From assembly GCA_016858145.1 (NCBI GenBank), contig JAEHOE010000156.1:186001-250000 (forward strand): DNA of 64,000 bases. Direction: 5' to 3'. The notes under the pieces were generated by a model. The model saw only the letters and a program-made list of their open reading frames with translations. It was not told the origin of the DNA and searched no databases. How positions within the stretch are numbered: the first letter of the stretch is position 1; each line of letters begins with the position of its first letter. The position numbers and the translations under genes were made by a program. The DNA comes from Edaphochlamys debaryana (lineage: Eukaryota; Chlorophyta; Chlorophyceae; Chlamydomonadales). Below, piece after piece: positions 40,224-51,942 of the stretch.

Positions 40224-41135
40224 TCTCAGCGCCCGGCGATCACCTCCTGAACTGCCTTTTTACTGAAGCGCGGGTGCGCCCTAGCTGAGCGCTTCAGCCT
40301 GCGCATTAACCTCCATCGGGAGCAAGAACCTCTGCATCTCGACAAGCGAGTTTCTCTCAATGCTCTTGTAACCCCTTTTCGACGCTTAGAGCGGCATGTG
40401 AGACCACCTAGCTCTCGCGGGTCGGAGTATACTTGAAACTGCTGGTTTCGATGCTTCAGCGAGGCACGCAGGGCAACGCGCAAGCTGTTATCGTATACAC
40501 GATGAGCGTGTTGTGCAGGCACTGAGGGTTCGGGCGCGAGCGGTCTTGTCAGTTGCCCAGTTCCAGGCCCTTCCAGGCCAGCCAAAATGGTGCGTGCCCA
40601 GCGATCATCTCAATTTGCACGCGCCCCGACTGCCCCCCCTTCTCTGCCCTTCGCCACCGCCCGCGACACCTTATGCATTCCACCCGCGCCCCCGCGGGTG
40701 CGCACACGGCCAGGTCCGGCCAGGCCCCGTAAACCCCCATTCAACGCCTCTGCGCGCAACTTCAGGTGCGCGACTGCTTGTGCCATCCGAAGCAATGCAG
40801 GTGTTTGTACACAACGCAAACCCTGCCACGGTCTCACGAGGTCCGTGCCCTCGTCGCGACCGTGCCCGCTCACAGTGCCTTTATACGAACATGTGCGCCT
40901 CGCGGTCTTCGGGAGCAAGCGGTAGCAAGCGTATCAAGGGGACAGGTTGTGGGGTCCTCCGCGGACGGCACGCCTTAATCGTCGTCCTCGGCCCTTTGCT
41001 CTTCGGCCTTCCCGGCTGGAGTTCGCAACCCCCGTTAGAACGCGCCCGTCCCGCTCCAGCCCCGCAGCACGAACCCTATCTGCTACCCTTCATTCCCGCC
41101 CATGAGATCCCCCTCCCCCCCACGCACACACACAC
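40224..41135. other. Upstream region of gene B; no gene seen
   Basis: Presumed promoter and 5' leader of gene B, plus spacer to the next gene. Open frames are short and without domain signals. No reliable core promoter element could be placed by eye. Confidence 0.4.
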
Positions 41136-41692
41136 CTCGAGCTGCGCCGGCGGGCAGAGGCGCAGGAAGTGCGCCCTGCGCAGGCGGTAGAGCTGCACGT
41201 CCGTGGCGGTGCGGATGGAGGCGGTGCGGCGCCGCATGTTGCCAAACACGCTCTGGGGGCGAAGGAAACAAAAGGGGGGAGGGGAAGGCAAGTACAGGGT
41301 GGGACAGGAGGCTGTGGATATCCCAAGGCCCCTCATCCACCGGTCCACTGGCCCTCCCCCCATGCCCAACCTACCTACCCCAGCCATTGGCCCCACCCAT
41401 GCATCCCACCCCCTCTGGTCCCGCCACAGGAAGTCAGCGCGGTCCTGACTGGGAGCCCTGGTACGGATGCCTCAACCCCGGACTACTGTGATCCACACCC
41501 AGCTGCAGTTGCACGTGGCCTTCTACATTTGCTTCCCGTACCACCTAGCCCATACCCACGCGCACCCCCCCGCACTCGTGATGCAGTACACAGCCCGCCC
41601 CATCGGACCAAGGCCCCACCGTTGCGCGGTAGGGCCGGCGGATGCCGGCAAGCAGGGGCTCCTCTCCCGCCACCTCCCGGGGCCCGTGCCTC
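41136..41692 (-). CDS. Partial gene with cyclic-nucleotide-binding-type domain (two exons)
   Basis: Exons 41692-41620 and 41252-41136 join in phase. They encode REVAGEEPLLAGIRRPYRAT, then FGNMRRRTASIRTATDVQLY and RLRRAHFLRLCPP. GE-x-x-LL ... R-(A/T)-(S/T)-(V/I)-R-A-TD-V-x-LY-x-L-x-R-x-x-F is the end of a cNMP-binding (cAMP/cGMP) domain, including the phosphate-cassette GE. The donor (CTCGAG/GTGTGTG) implies more exons below 41136, or termination after readthrough at 41076. I could not place further exons, so this may be a fragment or pseudogene. Confidence 0.42.
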
Positions 41693-43013
41693 CTGTAGGA
41701 AAGACGCCGCTGCGAAGAGGCTGGGAGCACAAGCACAGGGGCCGGTCGAAGGTCACAGGGCGGGTGACAGACATAAGAAGGGAAACGAAAGTGAAGCGAG
41801 CAGACAGGCCCAAGCCGGTGCAACAGCTTGGAGCAGCGAGGAGGCTAGGCGGAGGTCACAGGGGGTTGATGGAGGGGGCGGCCCCCTTACCCGTCGCACG
41901 AGGCGGATGCCACCTTGTTCAGAGGAGGCCGCGAGCGAACGGCCCCACCCCCCACACCGCGCCCCCCTCCCATCCACCCGCGCTCAGGTCACCAACCGCG
42001 AACACGGGGCCCAGCTCGACGGCCAGTGACATCGGGCCGCATGGAGCTTGGCTTGAAGCCGGCAGCCGCCGAGGGCCTCCTGTGCGCGCTGCAGCTGGGC
42101 CCGTCTTGCCTGCCAGGTGAGCCATCGGGGCTGACGAGGGGGGCCCACCCTGGGCCTCACGAAGTCAGCCGTCCAGGTGCGGATTCGTGCTGTGGCTGAT
42201 GTCGCACCTACGTTCAATTCAGCCGGGCTTCTATTCGGCGGTATCACTCTATCGCAAGAGGTCCCGGTAATCGCATGCCGGGTCTCTTACAAGCAAGCCA
42301 CAGCGGATAACCGAGTGTCTCGAGTAAGGCTTGATTCGTTGCGAGCTATTCCTAAACGAGCTGTGTTAACACGTCTGCAGCAGATGTTCAAACATGCGGT
42401 TGCCTTCTGAGCCTCCTTCTGTAGGTATTATGTCGGATGTAATTGCACCATGTGTGTAGAGGCAGGCCGCTTGGGCCGACGTGACAGAACCCCCGGTGCC
42501 CATGTCACGCGCGTCTCGGCCCTCGCTGCTCGACCCTGGACTCCAGCCCTCCTGCTCCTCCGCATCGTTCGCGGTCCACACCGGCTCGACGCACGCTGAA
42601 AGCCGCTCTGTGACTCTCTGGGTCCAGCGGGGGCATGCGGGGGCAGTGCAATTCGTACCGCGAAAGGATGGACGGGCAAGAGGTCGAGAGGCGGGATCCG
42701 TCAGGTCGATGTGCAAAGCGCGAAGGGCCCAAGAGCTCGGGCAAGGGCTTGGGGGGGGAAAGGGGGCGGGGGCGGGAAGTGGGGGGGAGCGCGGCGCGGT
42801 TAAGGTTCGTGCGTGTTTGTGCACGCGATGACGACCTTTTGCCGGGCCGCGCTCCTTAAACATCTTGAACATGCGTCTCTAAGGAACTGCAGCCATGAGG
42901 TCGAGCTAGACGCATCTGCTTTTGCCGCCTTGGCACGAAATTGTCGATTGCGCTGAAGGATTCGCGCTTCAATCGATCTCCTACACTTCACAGCTGTAAT
43001 TCTCCGCCCGGTC
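41693..43013. other. Spacer before the F-box gene
   Basis: May contain earlier exons of the minus-strand cNMP-type gene (weak candidates around 41890-42130) and, at its right end, the promoter and leader of the plus-strand F-box gene. I see no convincing gene at 42150-43013. Confidence 0.4.
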
Positions 43014-44762
43014 ATGAGCTCAGAGCCCAACGATAATGGCGCTTTGGCGAGCGCCGGTCCCGGCGTCGTGTCCTCCTCGCCACCCACGCACATCGGCGCT
43101 GGGCCCGGCCTGCTCTCCCTTCCCGACCTAGTCCTCATCCACGTGCTCAGCTACCTTCCCCCGGCCTCCATTGTTCGCTTCGGCGCCGTCTGTAGGCGCT
43201 GCCATGGTCCCACGACCGACGACACGCTGGTGTGGGCCCCCATTTGCGCATCAATCCTTCCACCGGGCTGCGCATCGCCCGCCGCCTGGGGAGCACCCAG
43301 CTCACAGCGCCTGTACACAGACGTCTTACGCGTGTACGGCAGCCTCTGTACGGACGGACCCTGGGTGGGCGAGGCGGAACCGATGGGGTCGCTGCTGGTG
43401 GCCTACCCATCCCCGCCCCACATCCTCGGCGCCGTCGTGACCAGCACGACCTTCAACGAGGCCGTACCGACGGCCGTGCCCATATTCCGCGTGTCGTACG
43501 ATGCCGTACGGCGTACGACACGCGTCGAGTGCCTCCGCGCGCTCAACAGCTTCCGGTCGGCGGCGCGGCGGCTGCTGGCGGGTCACCTCCCGCCCCTGGC
43601 GGAGGACCACGCCGGCGCCGCCGCCGCTCGCGCCGCCGCCGCCCTGGCTGAATTTCCGCCGCACAACGGGACGCTGCAGCTGCTGTGGACCGAGCAGGCC
43701 GCCGCCGGGGAGGAGGCGGGCCCCGACACGGAGAGCGAGGGCGAGTCAGAGGAGGCCGAGCTGGAGGCGGAGGCGGAGGCGGAGGGGGAGGGGGAGGCGG
43801 CGGCTGTAGCGGCGCCTGCAGCAGCGGGGCCACACGCAGGGGATGGCATGGATCTAGACGCACCGGCCCCTGCGTTCGCCGCCGCCGCCGCGGCCGCCGC
43901 CGCGGCGGCGGGAGCTGCTGCCGGTGGCGCCGCTGGCACGGCAGTCGGCGGCGGCGACGGCGGCGGCGTTGAGGGGCCCGGCGCGGAGGGCGTGGTGGCG
44001 GAACCGGCTGTGGCAGCGGCCCACGAGCCTGGCGTTGCGGAGGTCGGGGCGGCGGGTCAGGGCGCGGGCCTGGGCCTGGACCCTGACAACCCCCCCGAGG
44101 AGGCCGCGGCGGAGGCGGCAGATGGGGAAGCCGGGGAGGAGGCGGCCGGGGCTGACCCGGGGGTCGCACCCCCGGTCTTCAACGTCAACCTGCCAGCGTT
44201 GGAGCTGGTTGCGGCCCACGCCCACGAGCTGGCGGCGATGGCGGCGGCAGCGATCCTGTTGGCGGATCAGGCGCAGCAGGGACAGCAGGGGGGGCAGCAG
44301 GGGCAGCAAGGACAGCAGGGGGGGCAGCAGGGACAGCAGGGGGGGCAGCAGGGGCAGCAGGGGCAGGCGCAGGAGGCGGGGCCGCAGCCTGCGGTGCGGA
44401 GCACGAGCGCGGGCGGCGACGGGGTGGCGGCGCAGCGGGTGCGGAGCGGAGGGTCGCTGCGAGGGTTCCGCTTCAGCTGCAGGTACGCCCACAAGCTTCG
44501 GGTTTTTCCTCTCATCTTGCCCTGACTACACCCAAGACCCAACCCTGCTCATCTCTGCTCTCTCTCTCTGTACTCTTGCCTTCTTGACCCACACCATACC
44601 CAGCTCTGCATTGCCCCCTTTTCCTCCCCAGAGGCGAGTGCCGCCACTGCGAGGTCGAGGCGGTGTGCCGCTGGGCCCCCTGCGGGCCCGAGAGCCCGCT
44701 GGGCCCGCACCCGCTGCCGCCCCACCTGGTGGGGCCCGCCGCCGACCTTTCATCTTCCTCGT

Positions 44763-44797
<35 letters not shown>

Positions 44798-47113
44798 GGC
44801 GACATGGATCTGTCCATGCTGGAGGCGCCCGTGTCGTACTCGCGCACCGACCGAGTGCACCGGATCGCGTGGACGCTGCAGGTGGGCGCGGGGGGCCGGG
44901 GGCGGTGGGAGAGGGGGGGTTGAGTGCAAAGCCCGGGGGGGCATTGCTGTGGCCATAGCGAGGCGGTTATGGCGGTTATGGCGATAATGGCCATAGGTAT
45001 ACGGTTATGCTCAATCAGGATGCAGGGCTGGCCCCCTCTGTGGCGCCAAAACACGCGCACATGAGTCTTGCAAGGCGGCACTGCACTGCTGTGGTCACAG
45101 GGGTTCACGAGGCCCCCTTCTGCCAACACACCTTGCACCAACACTCTCGCGAGATCCCGAACTCCCTTCCGCCACCTCCCCTGCCGTCCGCAGGCGCTGC
45201 GAGCCACGGGCTACGACCTGCAGCGGCCCGTGCGCTACAGGTGCGGTGCTCCACACTGCATGGAGGCCTAGGCCGGGATCCAAAACGAGATCGCGATCCA
45301 GAGCCCTGGATCCAATCTCCAGCTCGTCTTGATCCCGTCCTGTCTTTCGCCCGCTCGACCCTCCGCAGGCGTCTGGCTGCGCTGCGTGCCCCGCCGGACA
45401 CCAAGCCCTCCTCCCTGACTCCAGCGGTTGCCGCCGCCGCTGATGCCCCCGCCGGCCCCGAGGCGGAGGCCGGGGCTGCACCGAGGCCGCAGGCAGCCCA
45501 GGGAGCGGAGCCGGGGGTGGGGCCCTCTTCCCAGGCCGCTGGGGGCCCGGCGCCAGCGTCAGGCCTGGGGGCTGTGGCGCCGCCCCTGCCCCTCGCAGAG
45601 TCAGTAGCCCACCCGCTGGAGGGGATCTGGAGGGGGACGTACGGCAGCCACGGGATTGAGATGCTGCTTGTACGGCGCATGGGGCCCAACCTGCTGGTGG
45701 GAACCAAGCTGACAGGTGGATGGGCGAGGGCGAGGGCATGGTGGATGGGAGGGATGGGACGGGGATTGCCCTCACACTCCACCTCTGGAGACAAGCCAGG
45801 CTTGCGTCGCGCCCCATGCCCCCACCTACTTCGCAACACGTAGTGGCGGGAAAGCTGAGCTCCAGCACCCAAACCCCAACCCCAATTTCGATCCCCCGGG
45901 CGACGATCGCCAACGTGAAACGCTGCCCCAGCCCCAGCCAAGCATCGCATGCGCACACACCCGCCCCACCTCCAAACCCGCATCTATCCCCTCCCCCTCC
46001 CCCCCTCCCCCTCCCCCAGGCGACGACAATGTGCCCGCCGGCAAGGACTCGTTCCGCGTGTTCCTGGACCGCCCCGGCACCAGCGCCGCGGCGCAGCGCG
46101 GGAAGCGCCTGCAGCTGCCACCGAACTACGCCACACGGGTGCACGTGCGGCAGGTGGGGTGGCGGAAGGGGGACGATGGGAAACGGGGGGCGACGGTTGG
46201 GCGCGAGGGGGATGGGCGACAGTCGGGGTGGTTAGAGGCGTGAGGGGGTTGGGTAGGGGTGCTGGAGGTGCGTGAAGGGGTGGTGTCGGCGGGGTGCAGA
46301 GGCGGCTAGCTGCCTCACAGGGGTTGGTGCGGGGCTGGTGTCCAGTACGGTACTGAAAGTTGCGACGGACGTTGCCCGGGTTTATGCCTCTGAACACCTC
46401 AAGCCAGTCCTCCTCCCCTCTACAACCTCCCTCAACAACCTCCCTCTACAACCTCCCTCCGTCCCCCTGATCCCTTCCCTCCCCGCCAGGACCAGGCGCC
46501 TCTGGTGCAGGATTCCTTCCAGGCGCAGGGGCAGGTGCGGAGTGGGGTGGAGTTGCACAGGCCATGGTGTCATCCGGGTCGCTGCCGTCACAGTCTGCAC
46601 TGCCATCTGCCGCAACCTCACCCCACTGGGGTTGCGCAGGCCCTGGTGGCATCCACGCCACCCGGGCGTGCGGCTGCAGCCGCTGCAGCCGCGCTACCCG
46701 GGGGGCTTGCTCCTGCCTTCTGCCACGCTGCGGCCGCGGCCGCTACTGACGCGCGCCTCCGCGCGCCGCCGGAGGCCCCCCCGTGTCTCTCTGCGCGCTC
46801 CCATGGATCGCCTGCGGGCGGCTGTGTACGGCTCCGCATCCCAAGCCTGCATGCATCCGAAGTCTGCATGCATCTCAATGCATCCCAAGGCTGCATGCAC
46901 TCCAAGGCTTCGCTTTTCGTGCCTTGCTTGGAGAGCTCACCCGGGCGGCTTCGCCTCCCCCCCCTGCCCGTCCTGCAGGTGGCGGGCAGCGGCTACGAGG
47001 CGCCGGCGTGGATCGAGGCGGAGGCGGTGCTGTTCGGCCCCGGGTCCTTCGGGCTGCTGTGGCACGGGATCTCGAGCTTCTCGGGGTTCAGGCGGGTGCG
47101 CATGCTGGGCTGA
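43014..47113 (+). CDS. F-box protein of the FBXO31 type (SCF ubiquitin-ligase substrate receptor)
   Basis: Six exons: 43014-44482, 44632-44881, 45194-45240, 45369-45715, 46020-46153, 46979-47113; all GT-AG and in phase, 2,382 nt, 793 residues. The F-box is at residues ~30-75 (LLSLPDLVLIHVLSYLPPAS ... LVWAPIC). The C-terminal half has HPLEGIWRGTYGSHGIEMLL, VGTKLTGDDNVPAGKDSFRV, LQLPPNYATRVHVRQ and GSGYEAPAWIEAEAVLF ... FGLLWHGISSFSGF, the beta-barrel substrate domain of human FBXO31 and related plant F-box proteins (GxxKGTYGxHGxE ... GTKxTGDPNxPAG). The F-box should bind SKP1/cullin-1. Human FBXO31 recognises cyclin D1 and, as recently reported, C-terminally amidated proteins; whether the alga shares this is unknown. 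A ~300-residue acidic, Ala-rich and Gln/Gly-rich insert (residues ~230-480) separates the two domains. Confidence 0.85.
44263..44370 (+). repeat. Gln/Gly-coding CAGCAGGGG-type repeat in the F-box gene
   Basis: Tandem units of CAGCAGGGACAGCAGGGGGG encode QQGQQGGQQGQQ within exon 1. They are likely length-variable. A GGC trinucleotide run at about 44763-44792 (exon 2) encodes a poly-Ala stretch. Confidence 0.75.
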
Positions 47114-49672
47114 TGACGAGCCGTACGGCGGAGGTCGGTACGGATGAGGTGCCGTACGGGGTGCGGCTGAGGTGCCGTACGGCGGGGCCCAGCACCAGTG
47201 TGGAGCCAACTGCGTGGGCCCGTGGTGGTGGCAGGAGGAGGGCAGGGATGGATGGGGTGCATGGCCCTTGGAGGATCACGGGCAGAGAGATGCCGTGCTG
47301 TCGGGCGGGAGTGCATGGCATGACCTGCTAGCTGGGGTGGACCGACATGTACACGTACATGTACGCGTAGGGAGCATGGCCTGACCTTGCTTGAGCAGTG
47401 CATGACAGGAGGGCTTCGCAGGAGGTACCGGTATGTTAGTCGGGGTGGGTTTGACGAGAAGAACGTGGCAGAGGTGTTAGGGTGGGGAGCCCGAGCTTTG
47501 TGGAGTGCTGGAAGCAGTGCCTCCAAGCAGGGTAGAGACCGCCGTTGCTATGGCGAGTTGCGCACCCAGTCCACCCACACAGGTTTGCAAGAGCGAGAGG
47601 TGCGCGAGTTGTACATGTGACTGAAGCCTTGACGGAAGCTCTCCCGCGTCGCCCGGGGCCCCCGCCCAGAGGGGACCCACGTGCGGGCGGTGTGAACACA
47701 CGCGTTGCGTGCGCCCCGCTTCCCCTCCGTCCCCGTCCCATGAATACTCTACTCTCGCCTCTACTGCCTTACGTTGTAGGGGCCCCGTTGCTTTTGCTGC
47801 GGCCTGCGTCATGTCGCGGAGATAGCTCCCAGCGGTTTGTTCCGGAACTGCTCCGGGAAAGTGGCACGCAATCGGCAGGTGGGCGCTCTCGCTTCTCGTC
47901 ACAAAAGGTTGCACTAAGTTGTTGTCGCAAAACCGTTGAGGCGTGCGGTAACAAATCGCGGTCTGTGTCAAACATGTACCCAAGCGCTGGTCACCATAGG
48001 CCGCTGTTTGCGCCAAACCCCACCCCAACATGATCGCAGACATGTAGAGCTCTCATGAAACTGCTCAGCTGGGTAGTTGCGGCACTTTCGAGCAAGCGTG
48101 TTTGTCGACACGCACATGTTTCGGGTCCGGCCCGGACCCTCCTCCAGCCCCTGGACCCCCGAAGCTGGAGCGACCGCGCGACGCAAAGAGAAAGGGGGGA
48201 GGCCCCTAATGCGCGACAACGTTTCTTGGCCGACATGGCGCGCGATCGACGGCGGTTTGGAGAGCACTGCTACAGGACCCCGTGCCCGCACAGCTGAGCT
48301 CTTCACCCACAACGGGCTTCACTGGAGACAAGCTGGGGTTTGGCCCCCCTGTGCCCGGGGCAGGGGTGCTGGAGGCAGGCGAGCGGGCTCCCGTCATGGC
48401 GATGCCAGCGAGCGAGGGCCAGCGGTATGGTGAATTTCGGGCACACACACCCGCGCGCATGTGATGTGTCGCTGGGCCGGGCGTGCTTGGTCAATGTGGC
48501 ATCGGTCTGGTGTCGCGGTGTAGGAGGAATCGAAGAGAACACGAGGCAACGCCTGCGCCGTGCCTGCCCCCGGCGGCCATTCCGTCAATCGGCTGCCTGG
48601 TGCATTGGTGCCCACGGCATCGCTTGGGGGGCTTGGGGTCAGGTTGGGACGTTCAGTTCACCCCCATCGATCAAGCTGCACTCGACCGAAACGGCCGCTG
48701 CGCCTTCGATACACCCGGGAGCTGCGCTCCCCACTCACGCGAATGGCACATCGTAATTTCGTCTACACCCTACTCCGATTGAGCGAGCGCCCAAGCAGGA
48801 TACGGCCCAGTGCTGAGCGCTAGACATGCAGATGCAGGTTGCAATTCTTGCAAAGTTACCGAATCCAGTCCGTCCGACATGCCGGAGACGCCCATGCGCC
48901 CTCCATCCACTGGCAGTGCACCGCTCATTGTGCTGTCGCACTTCTCGGACAACGAACAGACCGCGTACGTGAGGTGAGGATGTGGGCGGACCAGCCCGAC
49001 AGCGAGCGTCAGCCGTGTGCAACGTGTGCCAATCAACTAAAGAACTCCGGTGGGTTGCCCGGCGATGCGCGTGCCCATGGCCTGAAATGACTACAATGAC
49101 TACGTGGCCAGTTTGTGACGTGATTGCAGAAATGGGCACTGCACCCGCCGTGTCTTGGGTGAGCACCCCCGGTGTACCACTTCGCACCCCAGGCGCACTG
49201 GGTACACAAGCTGCCCCCGGGCCACACCGCACCGTCCCGCTACCTGTGCCGAGTCCCACCACCGCCCACCAGGGGCGATACACCCACCGGTGCGTGTGCG
49301 ATCTGTTCAATCTCCTAGGAGAATCGAGCGCTCGATTGGTGCTCCTGACATTTGTCGCACTTTCTGTGCAGCCAGCACCTGCTGCCACGCCGCTTGACGC
49401 ACAGTTTGTGCTGGGGCAACAGACTGGGGCATGCAACAGACCTAACCATTTAGGGCGGAGCAGCGGTTAACCCAAAACGCGTTTTGGGGACGTTCGGGGG
49501 CCTGTCCCACGCTTAGCCCGCGCGCCCATGTCCTATAGTTATTCACAGCTACGGCTCGCACATCCTGGTGAAACATTGTCAACATGCAAAGCATGCCGTC
49601 GGCAGAGTTGCAACTGCCCAATTGCCCAAAGTCGCACCCCACGCCCAAAGCGAGACGCAGCTGCCGTTGTGC
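47114..49672. other. 3' flank of the F-box gene and spacer to the satellite
   Basis: Directly after the F-box stop, four copies of the palindrome CCGTACGG or close variants occur at about 47120-47185. The rest, on both strands, has only short open frames without domains or convincing splice structure. I see no gene, LTR or transposase. Confidence 0.45.
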
Positions 49673-50550
49673 CGCTCCCAAGCCGCTCGGGGGCACGGCG
49701 GTGAGGGACTGGGCTGGACGAGGCCCCTCGGCACCCATCGCGACTTGGGCTCCCAAGCCGCTCGGGGGCACCGCGGTGAGGGACTGGGCTGGACGAGGCC
49801 CCTCGGCACCCATCGCGACTTGGGCTCCCAAGCCGCCGGGGGGCACGGCGGTGAGGGACTGGGCTGGACAAGGCCCCTCGGCACCCATCGCGACTTGGGC
49901 TCCCAAGCCGCTCGGGGGCACGGCGGTGAGGGACTGGGCTGGACAAGGCCCCTCGGCACCCATCGCGACTTGGGCTCCCAAGCCGCCGGGGGGCACGGCG
50001 GTGAGGGACTGGGCTGGACAAGGCCCCTCGGCACCCATCGCGACTTGGGCTCCCAAGCCGCCGGGGGGCACGGCGGTGAGGGACTGGGCTGGACAAGGCC
50101 CCTCGGCACCCATCGCGACTTGGGCTCCCAAGCCGCCCGGGGGCACGGCGGTGAGGGACGGGGCTGGACGAGGCCCCTCGGCACCCATCGCGACTTGGGC
50201 TCCCAAGCCGCCCGGGGGCACGGCGGTGAGGGACTGGGCTGGACGAGGCCCCTCGGCACCCATCGCGACTTGGGCTCCCAAGCCGCTCGGGGGCACGGCG
50301 GTGAGGGACTGGGCTGGACGAGGCCCCTCAGCACCCATCGCGACTTGGGCTCCCAAGCCGCTCGGGGGGCACGGCGGTGAGGGACTGGGCTGGACGAGGC
50401 CCCTCGGCACCCATCGCGACTTGGGCTCCCAAGCCGCCCGGGGGCACCGCGGTGAGGGACTGGGCTGGACGAGGCCCCTCGGCACCCATCGCGACTTGGG
50501 CTCCCAAGCCGCCCGGGGGCACCGCGGTGAGGGACTGGGCTGGACGAGGC
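49673..50550. repeat. 75-bp satellite array, left block
   Basis: About 11.7 head-to-tail units of exactly 75 bp (each with CTCCCAAGCCGC, GGTGAGGGACTGGGCTGGAC and CGAGGCCCCTCGGCACCCAT), few substitutions between units. The block stops mid-unit at ...GGACGAGGC, where the retrotransposon LTR starts. Because 75 is a multiple of three, several frames stay open on both strands; these are not genes. Confidence 0.92.
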
Positions 50551-51841
50551 TGTTGCACGAGGGTGGTTGAACACGAGGATTGGGTGTCCACGCGACACGC
50601 TCCTGCGTGTGCCGCGCGCTTTGCGGCTGTACCATAGCACTTGCATGCCCACGAGCGATTGGCATGCGCTCATGGCAGGGCACGCACATTGACAAGTCGG
50701 GGGTGCACTTCTAAGTTCTACGGCATTCCGTGACATGCGGCGTGGTGTGTGTGGCGTGTGGCCTGGAGCAATGACACGTGTACCACTGAGTGAGCAAGGG
50801 TCCCCTGGACCACTAGTTGTCTTTGTGGCGAGCGAGGCGCCCTGGATACCCTGGGACGAGTGGAAGGGCACCGTATGTGGGATAAGGGTGTGTGGTCGTG
50901 AGGGCTGAGCGGTCGGGAGCACATCTGCGGCCTGTGTACAATATTGCAAGTGGATCTGGACCATGCAAGATGGGTGGCGAGGGCCAAGGGGGAAGAGGGT
51001 GTGTGGTTGTTGACGCTCGGAGGTGTTTGGTGGTCACGGCAATTGTGGTTTGGGTTGATTGATGTGGTTGTGCGGTAGTGCGTGAAGCTTTCAAAGGGGC
51101 CTTATGCGATTGCCCGGGAGTACATAAGGAGTGGCCGGTGACGGATGGGGTAAGCCCCGGATCCAAAATCGTGATCGTCTGGAGCGTAAACCTGCCCTGA
51201 CTCGCTATTCTGCGGCTTTATTGCCAAGTGCTATCCTGCCGAGCCCTCTGTAATCTGAGAGCTCACTTCTGTCTCCGACCTGGAGCCCCGCGCCCTGTTC
51301 CCAGAGGCGTCAGGCACGGACCCCTGGTCCCTGCCCCCACTCAGCCTGCCTGCCCCGCAGCCGGCTGTGTTTGTCTCGTGTCCCCTTCAGCGCTCGCACT
51401 AGCGCCACAGGGCACGCTCCCCGCTCCTCGCCTGCATCAGTGCGCGAGCGGAGGCGAGCGCATTGGCTTCCTACCCGATCACACGCTAAACCCTGCGGGC
51501 CCTCAGCCCAGCCGGGTCTTCACCGCAGCAGCCCCGCGCCGCTGCTCCATCCCCCCCCCCTTCCGTCCGCTCACACCCCTTTGACCCCGTCACGCTATAC
51601 GCTTCCGCTGCATCACTTCCCAAACCTAAGTCCCACTTCGACGTGCGCAATACCCCTGCGTCACGAGACCCGCGATTGAGACATCCCGAGCCCGCTCCCT
51701 GAGGCGAGACCAGAGTCAGCGTCTTCACACGCTAGATCCTGGGCACCACCGGGCGTGCAGAACGATCCTAGGGCAGCAATCCACACGACTGGGCCACAAA
51801 AAAAAATTTGTGGGTACTCATTAAGTGTGGCCCTGCTTTCC
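50551..51841 (+). repeat. 5' LTR (1,291 bp)
   Basis: Starts TGTTGCACGAGG and ends GCCCTGCTTTCC, directly followed by the primer-binding site. It contains a run of A before TTTGTGGGTACTC near its end and a C-run at about 51553. The internal open frames are shadows. Confidence 0.85.
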
Positions 51842-51859
51842 TGGTAGCGGGACAGCTGG
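51842..51859 (+). other. Primer-binding site
   Basis: TGGTAGCGGGACAGCTGG follows the 5' LTR without a gap. Its first ten bases are the same as in the chromovirus at 13354-20955, so both elements probably prime with the same tRNA (3' end CCCGCTACCA). Confidence 0.7.
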
Positions 51860-51942
51860 TTATGCAAGTCGGTGGCTGCACCTCGCTCTCATAGCCGGTC
51901 AGACGTACAGTAACACCCAACACAAGAAGAAAAGGGGCCAAT

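Noticed and set aside
45095..46144. Minus-strand ORF of 349 codons opposite the F-box gene
   Set aside because: Shadow of the F-box exons and introns, which are supported by splice phase and family motifs.
47477..48043. Minus-strand ORF of 188 codons
   Set aside because: No domain, no splice structure, composition like its non-coding surroundings.
49673..50550. CRISPR array
   Set aside because: Head-to-tail repeats without variable spacers, in a eukaryotic genome with no cas genes.
49442..50964. Long open frames (up to 461 codons) on both strands over the left satellite
   Set aside because: The 75-bp period is a multiple of three, so any unit without a stop stays open in that frame; the proteins are perfect 25-residue repeats present in several frames and both strands.
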